The notes below the pieces were generated by a model. It was not told where the DNA came from and did not search any database. It worked only from the letters and a program-made list of their open reading frames with translations. This document shows positions 42,082-51,606 of a stretch of 64,000 bases of DNA, piece by piece. The stretch lies in assembly GCA_964483105.1 (NCBI GenBank), contig CAYZZU010000008.1:1-64000 (forward strand), written 5' to 3'. This DNA comes from CAYZZU01 sp964483105. GTDB taxonomy: Bacteria > CG2-30-53-67. Positions within the stretch are counted from its first letter, which is position 1; the number at the start of each line of letters is the position of its first letter. The translations under genes were made by a program, and so were the position numbers.

Positions 42082-42438
42082 GTGCGGGAGCTGATCAGAG
42101 AACTACGTTTGTTCGCCGAGGAGCGGGATTGGGACCAGTTTCATTCTCCCAAGAACCTGGCCATGGCGCTCAGTGTGGAGGTTTCCGAGATTGTGGAACA
42201 CCTTCAGTGGTTGACCCAGGATCAGAGCCGGAACCTGAGTCCGGGGAAGCGGTCGGAACTCAAAGAGGAGATCGGAGATGTCCTGATCTATCTCGTCCGT
42301 CTTTCCGATAAATTAGGGGTCGATCCTCTACAGGCCGCGCGGGATAAGATCAAACGAAACCGGGAGAAGTACCCGGCGGAACGGGTTCGGGGCAAGGCGC
42401 TTAAATATTCGGAGTACAAAGCGGGAGGGAGTCGTTGA
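42082..42438 (+). CDS. MazG-like nucleotide pyrophosphohydrolase
   Basis: 118-residue all-alpha NTP pyrophosphatase of the MazG/dCTPase type. It shows RDWDQFHSPKNLAMALSVEV, EVSEIVEHLQW (ExxE) and ELKEEIGDVLIYLVRLSD (ExxD), the metal-binding helices of the fold. Such enzymes hydrolyse non-canonical or excess NTPs to NMP plus pyrophosphate. The GTG at 42082 with a GGAGAGGAG site is chosen. The frame is open far upstream to 41734, but that stretch is the 6S RNA gene and its promoter and has no protein similarity. Confidence 0.85.
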   Translation: MRELIRELRLFAEERDWDQFHSPKNLAMALSVEVSEIVEHLQWLTQDQSRNLSPGKRSELKEEIGDVLIYLVRLSDKLGVDPLQAARDKIKRNREKYPAERVRGKALKYSEYKAGGSR

Positions 42439-42524
42439 TGACAGGGGAAACACTTTACCCTTCTTGAGCGCCCCCGGGGCAGAAAGAAAAAAATCGAAGA
42501 GACCATCAACCCAAGGAGAGTAGA

Positions 42525-43469
42525 ATGTACAGACCGGAAATCAAGGTGTTGGATTGTACCGTCCGGGATGGAGGATTGATGAACAAATGGCAGTTTGATG
42601 ACTCCTTTGTCTGCCAGGTCTATCGTGCGTTGAACGAGGCCGGTGTCGATTACATGGAGATCGGTTATCTCAGCTCCGAATCGGCCTTTTCCCGGGATGA
42701 GGTGGGGCCCTGGAAATTCTGCTCCGAGGAGGACGTGGGACGGGTGATCGCCGATACGGAGAAAAAACTGAAGCTTTCGGCCATGGCCGACATCGGAAGG
42801 ATCGATTATGACGATATCCCCCCCCAATCCGAGAGTTCGCTGGATATGGTCCGGGTGGCGTGCTATATCCACCAGGTAGACGCGGCGATCGATCTGGCGC
42901 ACCATTGTCTCGACAAGGGGTACGAAACCACGATCAACCTGATGGCCGTCTCGACCGTGGGGCCCCGCGATCTGGAAGAGGGGCTGGAAGATCTCGCGAA
43001 GAGCCGTGTCCCGATCATCTATCTGGTCGACAGCTTCGGGGCCTTCTATTCAGAGGATATCGAGTTCCTGGCAAAAAAGTATATCGAACAGCTTCCGGGG
43101 AAGACCATCGGGATTCACTGTCACAACAACCAGCAGCTTGCCTTCGCCAACACAATCTCCGGAATCATCTCCGGGGCCAACTTTCTGGACGGCACCCTGT
43201 ACGGCATCGGGCGCGGAGCCGGGAACTGCCCCCTGGAGCTTCTCATCTCTTTTTTGAAGAATCCTAAATTCAAGGTGCGCCCTCTCATCGAAGTCATCGA
43301 GAAGCAGATCCTTCCCTGGCGGAAGAAGATCGACTGGGGCTATTTTATCCCTTACATGGTAACCGGCGTCCTGAATCAACACCCTCGAACCGCGATGGCC
43401 CATATGGATTCCGACAGAAAAGACCATATCACCGAATTCTATGACCAGACCACCAATGCCGTGGGCTGA
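42525..43469 (+). CDS. HMG-CoA lyase/aldolase-like (DRE-TIM) protein
   Basis: 314-residue TIM-barrel protein of the DRE-TIM metallolyase superfamily. The signature Asp and Arg are in VLDCTVRDGGLMNKWQF and the metal-binding His pair is in GIHCHNNQQLAFANT. Y(L/I)VDSFGAFY lies on a middle strand. It is closest in style to 4-hydroxy-2-oxovalerate aldolases but lacks their partner dehydrogenase and C-terminal domain. The substrate is unknown. It is followed after 12 bases by yajQ. Confidence 0.82.
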   Translation: MYRPEIKVLDCTVRDGGLMNKWQFDDSFVCQVYRALNEAGVDYMEIGYLSSESAFSRDEVGPWKFCSEEDVGRVIADTEKKLKLSAMADIGRIDYDDIPPQSESSLDMVRVACYIHQVDAAIDLAHHCLDKGYETTINLMAVSTVGPRDLEEGLEDLAKSRVPIIYLVDSFGAFYSEDIEFLAKKYIEQLPGKTIGIHCHNNQQLAFANTISGIISGANFLDGTLYGIGRGAGNCPLELLISFLKNPKFKVRPLIEVIEKQILPWRKKIDWGYFIPYMVTGVLNQHPRTAMAHMDSDRKDHITEFYDQTTNAVG

Positions 43470-43481
43470 AAGGAACAAGTC

Positions 43482-43973
43482 ATGCCGTCATTCGATATTG
43501 TGAACAAGATCGACATGCAGGAAATGGACAACGCAGTCAACATGACCCGGAAGGTGATCTCCACAAGATACGACTTTCGCAAGTCCCGGACCGAGATCAC
43601 GTTGAACAAAAAGGAGAAGCAGATCCGGATTCTGACTGAAGATACAATGAAACTGAAGGCCGTATACGACATCCTGATCGGGAACCTGGTCAAGCGGAAG
43701 ATCGATCCGAAGTCTCTGGACAAAAAAGAGGAGGAACCGGCCTCCAAAGGAATGATCAAACAGGAAATCTCCATACTGGAGGGCATCGATCAGGATATCG
43801 CAAGGAGGATCGTCAAGCGCATCAAGGAGTTGAAGCGAAAGGTCCAGGCGCAGATCCAGGACCAGCAGGTACGGGTGAGCGGGAAGAAAATCGATGATCT
43901 GCAGGCCGTGATCGCCATGCTGAAGCAGATGGACCTGAAGGTTCCGCTTCAATTTGTCAATATGAAGAATTGA
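43482..43973 (+). CDS. yajQ: YajQ family nucleotide-binding protein
   Basis: 163-residue protein of the UPF0234/YajQ family, two RNP-like subdomains. The start MPSFDIVNKIDMQEMDNAVN and the end LPLQF-like VPLQFVNMKN are typical. Some homologues bind c-di-GMP and influence transcription, others bind tRNA or GTP; the role here is open. Its stop overlaps a possible TTG start of the next gene, so the three genes from 42525 to 44641 are probably cotranscribed. Confidence 0.93.
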   Translation: MPSFDIVNKIDMQEMDNAVNMTRKVISTRYDFRKSRTEITLNKKEKQIRILTEDTMKLKAVYDILIGNLVKRKIDPKSLDKKEEEPASKGMIKQEISILEGIDQDIARRIVKRIKELKRKVQAQIQDQQVRVSGKKIDDLQAVIAMLKQMDLKVPLQFVNMKN

Positions 43974-44005
43974 GTCGGTTGGAGGCATCACACCGGCAAC
44001 GGAGT

Positions 44006-44641
44006 ATGACGCAGAAAGATCGGCCCGGTTTCGATCGGAGAATGACCCGCGAGGAGATCAACGCGCTGCCCATCAGGCGGTATGATCGCTCCATCCGGAT
44101 TATACGTACCCGGGAAGAACTCGCCGCAGCCGCGGTCAGACTCAAGCGGGAGCGGGTGCTTGGATTCGATACGGAGACACGTCCCGCCTTCCGAAAGGGA
44201 GAGTCTTATCCCCCGGCGTTACTTCAACTCGCCGGCAGTTACACCGTTTATCTCTTCCAGCTCCGGTTCCTGAGCCTCCCCAGGGTGTTACGGGAAATCT
44301 TTTCTTCTTCACGGATCATCAAGGCGGGAGTGGCGCCGGAGTACGACATCCGGAAACTCAAGGAATTGAAACCGTTCCGGGAAGCGGGATTTGTGGACCT
44401 CTCGTGGATCGCAAAACGGGCGGGAATCCTGAATCATGGACTTCGGGGCCTGACTGCGGTTCTACTGGGGTTTCGTATCTCCAAGGGGGCCCAGCGGAGC
44501 AACTGGGGGCGGGAAATTCTGACGCCCGCCCAGGTCCGGTATGCCGCCACCGATGCCTGGGTGAGCCGGAAGATCTATCTGCAATTGAAACGAAACCGTA
44601 CGCGCGACTCGGAGGGTGCCCTTCTGATCCCCCCCGGATAA
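44006..44641 (+). CDS. RNase D-like 3'-5' exonuclease domain protein
   Basis: About 211-residue DEDDy exonuclease domain without the HRDC domain of full RNase D. The motifs are GFDTETRP (Exo I), GVAPEYDIRKL (Exo II) and YAATDAWVSRKIYL (Exo III, YxxxD). The substrate may be RNA or DNA. The ATG at 44006 is chosen; a TTG at 43970 overlapping the yajQ stop would add 12 residues. Confidence 0.85.
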   Translation: MTQKDRPGFDRRMTREEINALPIRRYDRSIRIIRTREELAAAAVRLKRERVLGFDTETRPAFRKGESYPPALLQLAGSYTVYLFQLRFLSLPRVLREIFSSSRIIKAGVAPEYDIRKLKELKPFREAGFVDLSWIAKRAGILNHGLRGLTAVLLGFRISKGAQRSNWGREILTPAQVRYAATDAWVSRKIYLQLKRNRTRDSEGALLIPPG

Positions 44642-44673
44642 GGCAAGACCCCCTCCCTTTTTGTTCTCCCTGA

Positions 44674-46260
44674 TTAATTGAACTCCCGTGTTTTCCGAAA
44701 CCCGATCTCAGGCCACTTCTCCATGGTAAGACTGAGGCGCCAGCCGCCGTCGGCCAGATAGGTGAGATGCCCTTCGGCATCCAGCGCAAGGTGGTTCTGA
44801 TTTTTTCTTTGGAACTCCCTGAGGAGTCTCGGGTCCTCGCAGTGGACCCACCGTGCGGTGGTGTAGGGGGCCCTCTCGCAGAGCGCGTCCGCGCCGTATT
44901 CCGATAAAAGCCGCGCCTGGGTCACGTCAAACTGAAGAACGCCCACCGCCCCGAGGATATAGTCCCGGCCGGCAAGGGGTCGAAAGACCTGCACGGCACC
45001 CTCTTCGGCCAATTGGATCAAACCCTTCCGGAGTTGCTTGACCTTCAGCGGATTCTTCAGCCGGACCCGGCGGAAATGTTCCGGAGCGAAATTCGGGATC
45101 CCTGTAAACTTGAGGGGTTCCCGTTCGGTGAACGTATCTCCAATTTTGATGGTGCCATGGTTGTGGATCCCGATGATATCGCCGGGAAAAGCTTCCTCCA
45201 CGTGGGCCCGGTTCTGGGCCATGAAAATGGTGGCGTTGGAGAGGGTGATCTCCTTGCCTGTGCGGTGATGCCGAACCTTCATTCCCCGTCTGAATTTTCC
45301 GGAACAGATCCGTATGAAGGCAATCCGGTCACGATGGGCCGGGTTCATGTTCGCCTGGATTTTGAAGGCAAAGCCTGTAAACGGGGCCTCCAGCGGTGAG
45401 ACCTCACGGGTGGTGGTCGGTCGGGGCCCCGGCGCCGGGGCCAGTTCGAGAAAGGCGTCGAGCAGTTCACGAACCCCGAAATTGTTGACGGCGCTTCCGA
45501 AAAAGACCGGAGTCTGGTTCGCCTTGAGATACTCCTTGTGATCAAAGGGATTGGCCGCGCCTTCGAGAAGTTCGACCTCCGCCCGGAGTTCTTCAGCCCG
45601 GCCGGAGAGCAGTCCATTCAGCCTCGGATCGTCAAGATCACGGAGAACGATCCTCTCACGGGGACGGGTCTCCCGACCGGGCGTAAAAAGACTCAGCTCC
45701 CGGGAATAGAGATTGTACACTCCTTTGAAGCGTTTCCCCATCCCGATCGGCCAGGAGAGAGGCGTGCATTCGATCTGCAGCTTGTCCTCAATTTCGGCGA
45801 GCAGATCCAGAGGATCCTTGCCGTCCCGGTCCAGTTTGTTGATGAAGGTGATCACCGGAGTATTCCGCATCCGGCAGATTTCCATCAACTTTTCGGTCTG
45901 GGGTTCCACTCCCTTGACGTTGTCGATCACCATGAGCGCGCTGTCAACGGCCGTCAGGACCCGGTAGGTATCCTCGGAAAAATCCTGGTGACCGGGCGTG
46001 TCGAGAAGATTGATTTCGTAGTCCCGGTAATGGAATTTCATGACCGAGGTCGTGACGGAGATACCGCGTTCTTTTTCGATCGACATCCAGTCGCTTGTGG
46101 CATGCCGGGCGGCCTTGCGCGCCCTCACGGCCCCGGCCAACTGAATCGCCCCGCCGAAGAGGAGCAGTTTTTCGGTCAGGGTGGTCTTGCCCGCATCGGG
46201 ATGACTGATGATGCCGAAAGTGCGTCGCCTCTCGATTTCTTTTCGTCGCTGTCTGCTCAC
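44674..46260 (-). CDS. prfC: Peptide chain release factor 3
   Basis: Translational GTPase that recycles RF1/RF2 after termination. The product is about 528 residues. G1 is [20 protein letters not shown]2 RGISVTTS, G3 [14 protein letters not shown] and G4 NKLDRDG. The C-terminal RF3 domain follows ([12 protein letters not shown]). The GTG at 46260, preceded by GAAGGA, gives the usual [16 protein letters not shown] start. A GTG at 46293 lies against the hairpin T-run and is less likely. Confidence 0.95.
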   Translation of the reverse strand: MSRQRRKEIERRRTFGIISHPDAGKTTLTEKLLLFGGAIQLAGAVRARKAARHATSDWMSIEKERGISVTTSVMKFHYRDYEINLLDTPGHQDFSEDTYRVLTAVDSALMVIDNVKGVEPQTEKLMEICRMRNTPVITFINKLDRDGKDPLDLLAEIEDKLQIECTPLSWPIGMGKRFKGVYNLYSRELSLFTPGRETRPRERIVLRDLDDPRLNGLLSGRAEELRAEVELLEGAANPFDHKEYLKANQTPVFFGSAVNNFGVRELLDAFLELAPAPGPRPTTTREVSPLEAPFTGFAFKIQANMNPAHRDRIAFIRICSGKFRRGMKVRHHRTGKEITLSNATIFMAQNRAHVEEAFPGDIIGIHNHGTIKIGDTFTEREPLKFTGIPNFAPEHFRRVRLKNPLKVKQLRKGLIQLAEEGAVQVFRPLAGRDYILGAVGVLQFDVTQARLLSEYGADALCERAPYTTARWVHCEDPRLLREFQRKNQNHLALDAEGHLTYLADGGWRLSLTMEKWPEIGFRKTREFN

Positions 46261-46294
46261 CGCGCCGGATCCTTCAAAATAGATACTGATCACG

Positions 46295-46320
46295 AAAAAA
46301 CGGGCCGGATTCGGCCCGTT
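46295..46320 (-). terminator. Terminator-like hairpin directly upstream of prfC
   Basis: On the minus strand AACGGGCC (46320-46313) and GGCCCGTT (46306-46299) form a perfect stem with a 6-base loop and run into TTTTTT (46300-46295). No minus-strand gene lies upstream for it to terminate. It sits between the predicted prfC promoter and the prfC start, so it may attenuate prfC. Confidence 0.75.
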
Positions 46321-46330
46321 TCAAGGAGGG

Positions 46331-46360
46331 ATCATATATCAGCAGGAAGAAAGATGTCAA
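46331..46360 (-). promoter_or_regulatory. Predicted promoter of prfC
   Basis: Minus-strand TTGACA (46360-46355) and TATGAT (46336-46331), 18 bases apart. The start would be near 46324, almost at the foot of the terminator-like hairpin. Confidence 0.55.
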
Positions 46361-46369
46361 CCATTAGAT

Positions 46370-46398
46370 TTGCAAAAGGAGAGTGAAAACGGTATGAT
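46370..46398 (+). promoter_or_regulatory. Predicted promoter of the ergothioneine operon
   Basis: TTGCAA (46370-46375) and TATGAT (46393-46398) are 17 bases apart, divergent to and overlapping the prfC promoter region. The leader to 46478 contains AGCCG/CGGCT repeats that can pair in two ways; no known riboswitch was recognised. Confidence 0.5.
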
Positions 46399-46478
46399 GA
46401 GCCGATAAACGGCTTTCCCGCCGTAAGGAAGTTATGTTCTCCGGGTTTTCGTAGGAAATCAGGTTTGACGGCTTATTG

Positions 46479-49400
46479 ATGCAATCGTCTGAGAAAGAAA
46501 AGCGGGCGCTCTGTGGAATCTGCCCGGCCGGGTGCTGGGTGGTTGTCACTTACGACGAAAGAGGCCGGTTGGCCACGGTGCGTCCGGATGAGGATTCGCC
46601 ACTCGGGATGATCTGCAAACTGGGGGAACACTCTTCCGAAATCGTCTATTCGGAGAACCGGCTCCGTTATCCCATGCGCCGGAAGGGCCCGAAAGGGAGC
46701 TATGATTTCGAGCGGATCTCCTGGGAGGAGGCCTACGATGAAATCGTGGCGAATCTGCACCGAACCCGCAGGGATTTCGGTCCGGAGGCGGCTGCCGTCT
46801 ATACCGGGCGGGGGAGTTTTGAACTTTCTCTCTGTGATCTTTTCCAGCCGAAAGGGGTGGCGGTCTCTTCCGCCTCCAGCATTCTGTTTCCCTTTGGTTC
46901 TCCCAACACCATGGGAGTGGGCTCCCTCTGTTATGTCTCCTTCGCAATGATCGCTCCCCATGTCACCATGGGAGGAATGTTGATCAATATGTTTTCCGAT
47001 CTGGAACGGGCCGAACGAATCGCGATCTGGGGGGCCAATCCGGTCACCGACTGCCCCCCCCTGGACCTGAAACGGATTCTCAAGGCACGGGAACGGGGGG
47101 CCGAGGTGGTGGTCATCGACCCCAGACGAACCCTGACCGCGAAACTCACCGGCGCCCGGTGGATCCCGATCCGGTCGGGGACGGACGGCGCCCTGGCCCT
47201 GGGGCTCAGTAACATTCTGATTGAAGAGGAACGCTTTGATCAGGCCTTTGTCAGGGAGTGGACCCATGGTTTTGAATCCTTCGCTCGTTATGTCCAGCAT
47301 TTCCGGCCGGAGGTGGTGGAAAGAATCACCGGGGTTCCCACGGATACCCAGCGTTTCCTGGCGCGATGGATCGCCGAGGCGGACGGGGCGTCACCCGTGA
47401 TGTACAGCGGGTTGGAATATAACAACAGCGGTGTGCAGGCGATTCGGGCCGTCCTGGTTCTCTGGGCGCTGGCCGGCCAACTGGACCGGCCGGGAGGGCG
47501 CTGTTTCTCCATGAAGGAAAACCAGTTTCCGATCTGCCGTGACGGACTGCTTGAAAATCCAGACGAAACCCGGTGCCTGGCCCGCGATCGTTTCCCGATC
47601 TACAATCTTTACCGCAAGGAGGCCCACCCGACGGGACTGCCGGAAGCTGTACTTCACGGCCGGCCCTATCCGGTCCGTTCCCTGATCATCCAGGGAGGAT
47701 CGATCATCACGGCCTGGCCGGAACCGGAACTGTGGAGAAAGACCTTGTCGGGACTTGATTTCATGGTTACCATCGATCGCCAGTTGACCGCCGACGCGGC
47801 CTACGCGGATATCGTGCTTCCGGCCACGACGATGTACGAAATCGAATCGTACATGACCTATGGACCGCTTTTCCGGATTCGGGAGCGTGTGATCGAACCG
47901 GTGGGAGAGGCGCGCAACGATTTTCTGATCATGGCGGAGCTTGCCGAGCGGCTGGGGTACGGGCACCTTTTCCCCCGGAACGAGGAGGACCTGTTGCGTC
48001 ACGTCCTGAAAGGATCGGGCTTCACACTGGAGGAGGTCCGCGCGGCCGGAGGGATTGTTCAGGTCCCGACGCGGATGATGGAATACAGAAAATGGGAAAA
48101 GGGACTTCTCCGGCCTGACGGGAAACCCGGTTTTGACACCCCGACCGGTCAATTCGAGATCGCGTCCACAATCCTCAAGGAACATGGATACGATCCCCTT
48201 CCGGTCTATACCGAACCGACCGAGGGGCCGCTGACCCAACCCAAGCTCACCGAACGATTCCCGCTGGTCTTCAATTCCGGTACCCGCGTCACGACCGATT
48301 TCCGCTCTCAGCATCACGGGATACCGGGGCTCGCGGCGGAACGTCCTGAGCCGACGGTGACCCTGAACCGGCAGGACGCGGAAAAACGGGGGATTCGGGA
48401 CGGCGATCGGGTTTTCGTTCAAACGCTTCGGGGACAGGTGCTCCTTCGTGCCCGGGTGACGGATGACATGGTTCCGGGAACCGTGGACGCGAACATGGGA
48501 GGGGGCGGACCCGTGGGGCCGGAGGCATGGAGAAAGTGCAACATCAACGATCTGACCGACCTTCAAAACTATGATCCGATCTCAGGCTTCCCGGTCTATA
48601 AGGCCCTGCTTTGCGATGTGATCCGGGTCGAGGATTCCACGGAAACTGTAAAGATCGATTCCGGGGAGGAAGGGAGTTACACCGGCACCGCCCCGAATCC
48701 CGAATGGAAGGAGCGGACGGGCGAGCGGATCTATCTCGATCACAATGCCACAACACCGGTTGTGCCGGAGGTCCGTGAGGCCATGGTGGAATGTCTGAAG
48801 CAGGGCTTCGGAAATCCCTCCAGTATCTATCGTGAGGGAAAGGAAGCACGTTCGGCTCTGGAAGCGGCCCGCAGGAGCTTGGCGCAATTCCTTCACTGCA
48901 CGGCACGGAGGATTATTTTCACCGGTGGGGGATCTGAATCGAATAATCTGGTTCTGAAGGGGATCGCCCTGGCCGAACGGAACGGGAACCACCGGATCGT
49001 TACGACTCGGATCGAACATCCTTCGGTGCTTCAGACCTGTCGCTGGCTTGAGGCACGCGGGGTGGAGGTCGTCTATCTCGACGTGGACGGAGACGGTCGG
49101 GTGGACCCGCAGGATCTGATCCGGGCGCTCTCCCGCAAGACAGACCTGGTCAGTATTATGACGGCCAACAATGAGATCGGAACCCTGCAGCCGGTTGCCG
49201 AACTTGCACGAATCGCGCGGGAACGGGGGGCGCTCTTTCATACCGATGCGGTCCAGGGGGTCGGCAAGATCCCGATCGACGTGGAGGAGCTGGGAGTCGA
49301 TTTTCTCTCCCTGTCGGGCCACAAGATCTACGGTCCGAAGGGAGTCGGCGCTCTCTATGTTCGAAAGGGGCGCGCCCTTTCGCCCCTGATCCACGGCGGA

Positions 49401-49880
49401 GGACAGGAGGGGGGTCTGCGGGCGGGTACGGAGAACTCGCCCGGAATCGTCGGCCTGGGGCGCGCGGCCGCATGGGCGGCCCGAAATCTCACGGAGATGG
49501 AGCGGGTACGAAGGATGCGCGATCGGCTTGAGCAGGCAATCCTGGAGAGGATCCCCGGCGGCCGGAGGAACGGGCACGCATCCGAGAGACTTCCCAACAC
49601 CCTCAACCTGACGCTCCCGGGGATACGGGGTGAGTCGCTGGTTCTGGCCCTGGATGCAAAAGGGGTCGCCCTCTCCTCCGGGTCCGCCTGCCGTTCCGGC
49701 TCGGCGGAACCTTCCCACGTTCTGGCCGCAATCGGGCTGACTCCGGAGGAGGCGCATTGTTCCATCCGGATCTCGGTGGGGGTTGAAAACACCTTGGAGG
49801 AGATGGAGGAGGTCCTTTCCCGTCTTCAAGAGGTGTTGCGGGAGGCCGGGAACACCGTTCGTTTTCTCCCGTGTCGTTGA
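46479..49880 (+). CDS. Metallopterin-dependent ergothioneine synthase (oxidoreductase-cysteine desulfurase fusion)
   Basis: 1133-residue two-module protein. Residues 1 to about 720 form a molybdopterin/tungstopterin enzyme of the DMSO-reductase family. Cys12, Cys15, Cys19 and Cys46 should bind a 4Fe-4S cluster, and Cys151 in GSPNTMGVGSLCYVSF is the likely metal ligand. A C-terminal pterin-binding barrel ends near residue 720. Residues about 748-1125 are a full NifS/IscS cysteine desulfurase: YLDHNATTP, PLP lysine Lys949 in SLSGHKIYG, RAGTEN, and the sulfur-carrying Cys1071 in SSGSACRSGS. This architecture matches the enzyme described from Caldithrix abyssi that moves cysteine sulfur onto trimethylhistidine. 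There is no signal peptide, so it is cytoplasmic. The adjacent egtD-like gene supports the call. Confidence 0.88.
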   Translation: MQSSEKEKRALCGICPAGCWVVVTYDERGRLATVRPDEDSPLGMICKLGEHSSEIVYSENRLRYPMRRKGPKGSYDFERISWEEAYDEIVANLHRTRRDFGPEAAAVYTGRGSFELSLCDLFQPKGVAVSSASSILFPFGSPNTMGVGSLCYVSFAMIAPHVTMGGMLINMFSDLERAERIAIWGANPVTDCPPLDLKRILKARERGAEVVVIDPRRTLTAKLTGARWIPIRSGTDGALALGLSNILIEEERFDQAFVREWTHGFESFARYVQHFRPEVVERITGVPTDTQRFLARWIAEADGASPVMYSGLEYNNSGVQAIRAVLVLWALAGQLDRPGGRCFSMKENQFPICRDGLLENPDETRCLARDRFPIYNLYRKEAHPTGLPEAVLHGRPYPVRSLIIQGGSIITAWPEPELWRKTLSGLDFMVTIDRQLTADAAYADIVLPATTMYEIESYMTYGPLFRIRERVIEPVGEARNDFLIMAELAERLGYGHLFPRNEEDLLRHVLKGSGFTLEEVRAAGGIVQVPTRMMEYRKWEKGLLRPDGKPGFDTPTGQFEIASTILKEHGYDPLPVYTEPTEGPLTQPKLTERFPLVFNSGTRVTTDFRSQHHGIPGLAAERPEPTVTLNRQDAEKRGIRDGDRVFVQTLRGQVLLRARVTDDMVPGTVDANMGGGGPVGPEAWRKCNINDLTDLQNYDPISGFPVYKALLCDVIRVEDSTETVKIDSGEEGSYTGTAPNPEWKERTGERIYLDHNATTPVVPEVREAMVECLKQGFGNPSSIYREGKEARSALEAARRSLAQFLHCTARRIIFTGGGSESNNLVLKGIALAERNGNHRIVTTRIEHPSVLQTCRWLEARGVEVVYLDVDGDGRVDPQDLIRALSRKTDLVSIMTANNEIGTLQPVAELARIARERGALFHTDAVQGVGKIPIDVEELGVDFLSLSGHKIYGPKGVGALYVRKGRALSPLIHGGGQEGGLRAGTENSPGIVGLGRAAAWAARNLTEMERVRRMRDRLEQAILERIPGGRRNGHASERLPNTLNLTLPGIRGESLVLALDAKGVALSSGSACRSGSAEPSHVLAAIGLTPEEAHCSIRISVGVENTLEEMEEVLSRLQEVLREAGNTVRFLPCR

Positions 49881-49911
49881 CGGGGGTCTTTTTCTTTGAA
49901 AAGGAGGGGCG

Positions 49912-50940
49912 ATGAATCGAAGCGTGGTTCCTCGAAAAACCTGTGAGAATCGGATGGAGGTCGTCAACTATTGCTCGCGAGAAGAGTATTGCGACGATTT
50001 CAGACGGAATATCCTTCGGGGATTGACGGCGCCTCAAAAATATATCGAAAGCAAGTACTTTTATGACGCGCGTGGTTCCGGATTGTTCGAGGAGATCTGC
50101 CGATTGCCGGAATATTACCCGACCCGCACAGAGATCTCCATTCTGAGAAGGGCCGCTCCGACGATCATGAAGGGATTCTCGGCGGGAGATCTTGTCGAAC
50201 TAGGGGCCGGCGCCGGACGAAAGATCCGGATCCTGCTCGATTCCATCGAGGAACGAGTTCAAACCGACCTCCGGTATATCCCGGTGGATGTGAGTGAGAA
50301 GACCCTGATCGAGGCCTCCCGGGATCTGCTGCTCCATTACCCTGGTTTGCGGATCCTGGGTATGGTGGCCGATTTTACAAGACACCTGGAGGAAATCCCG
50401 GCGGAGCGGGAGAAAATCCTGCTTTTCCTGGGAGGAACCGTCGGCAATTTCAGAGAAGAGGAGCGGAAGAGATTCTTTCGTCAGGTCGCCCGCGTTCTGG
50501 GGCGAAAAGGCCGTTTCCTTCTGGGGTTGGATCTGATCAAACCCCGAGAAACACTGGAGCGGGCCTATGACGACTCCCGGGGGGTCACCTCTGATTTTAA
50601 CAAGAATGTGCTTGCTGTGGTCAATCGAAGATTGCAGGGAAATTTCAGACCGGCGGATTTCCGCCATCTGGCGTTTTTTAACGAAGAAAAGAAACGGATC
50701 GAGATGCATCTTCGGGCCCGCCGGAGGATCGAAGTCGAGGTTAAGGCCCTGAACCTGCGGGTGAGCATGGCGCCCGGTGAAACCATTCACACGGAAATCT
50801 CCCGGAAGTTCGACCGGGAAGAAGTCTACAAAATGGCTTTTGAGGCGGGACTGACGGTCACCCGTTGGTTTTCAGATCCCCGGGAATGGTTCGCCATCGT
50901 GGAGATGCGCGCTGAAAATGAGGAAGTGTGTTTCTCGTGA
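49912..50940 (+). CDS. egtD: L-histidine N-alpha-methyltransferase (EgtD-like)
   Basis: 342-residue SAM-dependent methyltransferase of the EgtD family, which turns histidine into trimethylhistidine (hercynine). Typical blocks are SKYFYDARGSGLFEEICRLP followed by EYYPTRTE. SAM motif I appears as VELGAGAGRKIRILLDSI, and YIPVDVSEKTL and LFLGGTVGNF also match the family. The ATG at 49912 has an AAGGAGG site and lies 31 bases after the synthase stop. Together the two genes suffice on paper for ergothioneine synthesis from histidine and cysteine without oxygen. The product of this gene is the substrate of the preceding enzyme. Confidence 0.9.
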   Translation: MNRSVVPRKTCENRMEVVNYCSREEYCDDFRRNILRGLTAPQKYIESKYFYDARGSGLFEEICRLPEYYPTRTEISILRRAAPTIMKGFSAGDLVELGAGAGRKIRILLDSIEERVQTDLRYIPVDVSEKTLIEASRDLLLHYPGLRILGMVADFTRHLEEIPAEREKILLFLGGTVGNFREEERKRFFRQVARVLGRKGRFLLGLDLIKPRETLERAYDDSRGVTSDFNKNVLAVVNRRLQGNFRPADFRHLAFFNEEKKRIEMHLRARRRIEVEVKALNLRVSMAPGETIHTEISRKFDREEVYKMAFEAGLTVTRWFSDPREWFAIVEMRAENEEVCFS

Positions 50941-50964
50941 ATGGAGAAGGATAGAAGGAGTGAC

Positions 50965-51606
50965 ATGTCATCCAGAAAGTTCGATCCGAAGAAACTGGCC
51001 AAGCTGAACGATCCGGAAAGGTTCAAGACGCTGAATCCGGATATCCTCTGGAAAGCGGCAGGGGTGAGGGATCCTGAAGCCCTGATCGACATCGGGGCCG
51101 GGACCGGGTTTTTCGCCGTTCCCTTTTGCGAGAAGATGGGGGAAGGGAAGGTCTATGCCTGTGATCTGTCCGAGACCATGATCGAGTGGATGAAGGAGAA
51201 CCTCCCCACCCGGTACCGGGACCGGATCGTCCCCCTCCGGATGGAAGAGAGCGCAGTTCCCCTTCCGGATGAAACGGGAGACATGATTTACATGATCAAC
51301 CTCCATCATGAGCTGGAAAAGCCCGTGGAGATGATGCGCGAGGGTTACCGGCTGTTGAAACCCGGAGGGATCCTCCTGATTGTGGACTGGAAGAAAAGGG
51401 AGACTTCCGATGGGCCGCCTCTCTCCATCCGCGTTCCGGCGGAAGAGATGATCGGTCACATGCGGGCGGGGGGATTTGTGGAGATTGTCAGGCACGACCT
51501 CCTGCCCGAACATGAGCTTCTGGTGGGGAAAAAGAAAGATCTTGGAGAGGGTTCCGGGAGCTGTGGACAAACCGTGAGTTTTCCTGAGGAACGTGCAACA
51601 TGCTGA
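50965..51606 (+). CDS. Class I SAM-dependent methyltransferase, unknown substrate
   Basis: 213-residue protein with motif I ALIDIGAGTGFFAVPFCEKM, acidic motif II KVYACDLSETMIEWM and post-I LKPGGILLIVDWKKRE, a UbiE/Methyltransf_11-like fold. The ATG at 50965 with AGGAG at 5 bases is preferred over 50941, which directly abuts the egtD stop. It overlaps the kinase gene by 7 bases. Whether it modifies ergothioneine or another acceptor cannot be judged from sequence. Confidence 0.85.
   Translation: MSSRKFDPKKLAKLNDPERFKTLNPDILWKAAGVRDPEALIDIGAGTGFFAVPFCEKMGEGKVYACDLSETMIEWMKENLPTRYRDRIVPLRMEESAVPLPDETGDMIYMINLHHELEKPVEMMREGYRLLKPGGILLIVDWKKRETSDGPPLSIRVPAEEMIGHMRAGGFVEIVRHDLLPEHELLVGKKKDLGEGSGSCGQTVSFPEERATC

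Noticed and set aside
46399..46478. Molybdenum or tungsten cofactor riboswitch ahead of the metallopterin enzyme
   Set aside because: The leader is only about 80 bases and lacks the conserved Moco-motif core; only simple repeats are seen.
46479..49880. Frameshift or assembly artefact joining two separate genes
   Set aside because: The frame is continuous across a linker, both modules are complete, and the same fusion is known in a characterised enzyme.
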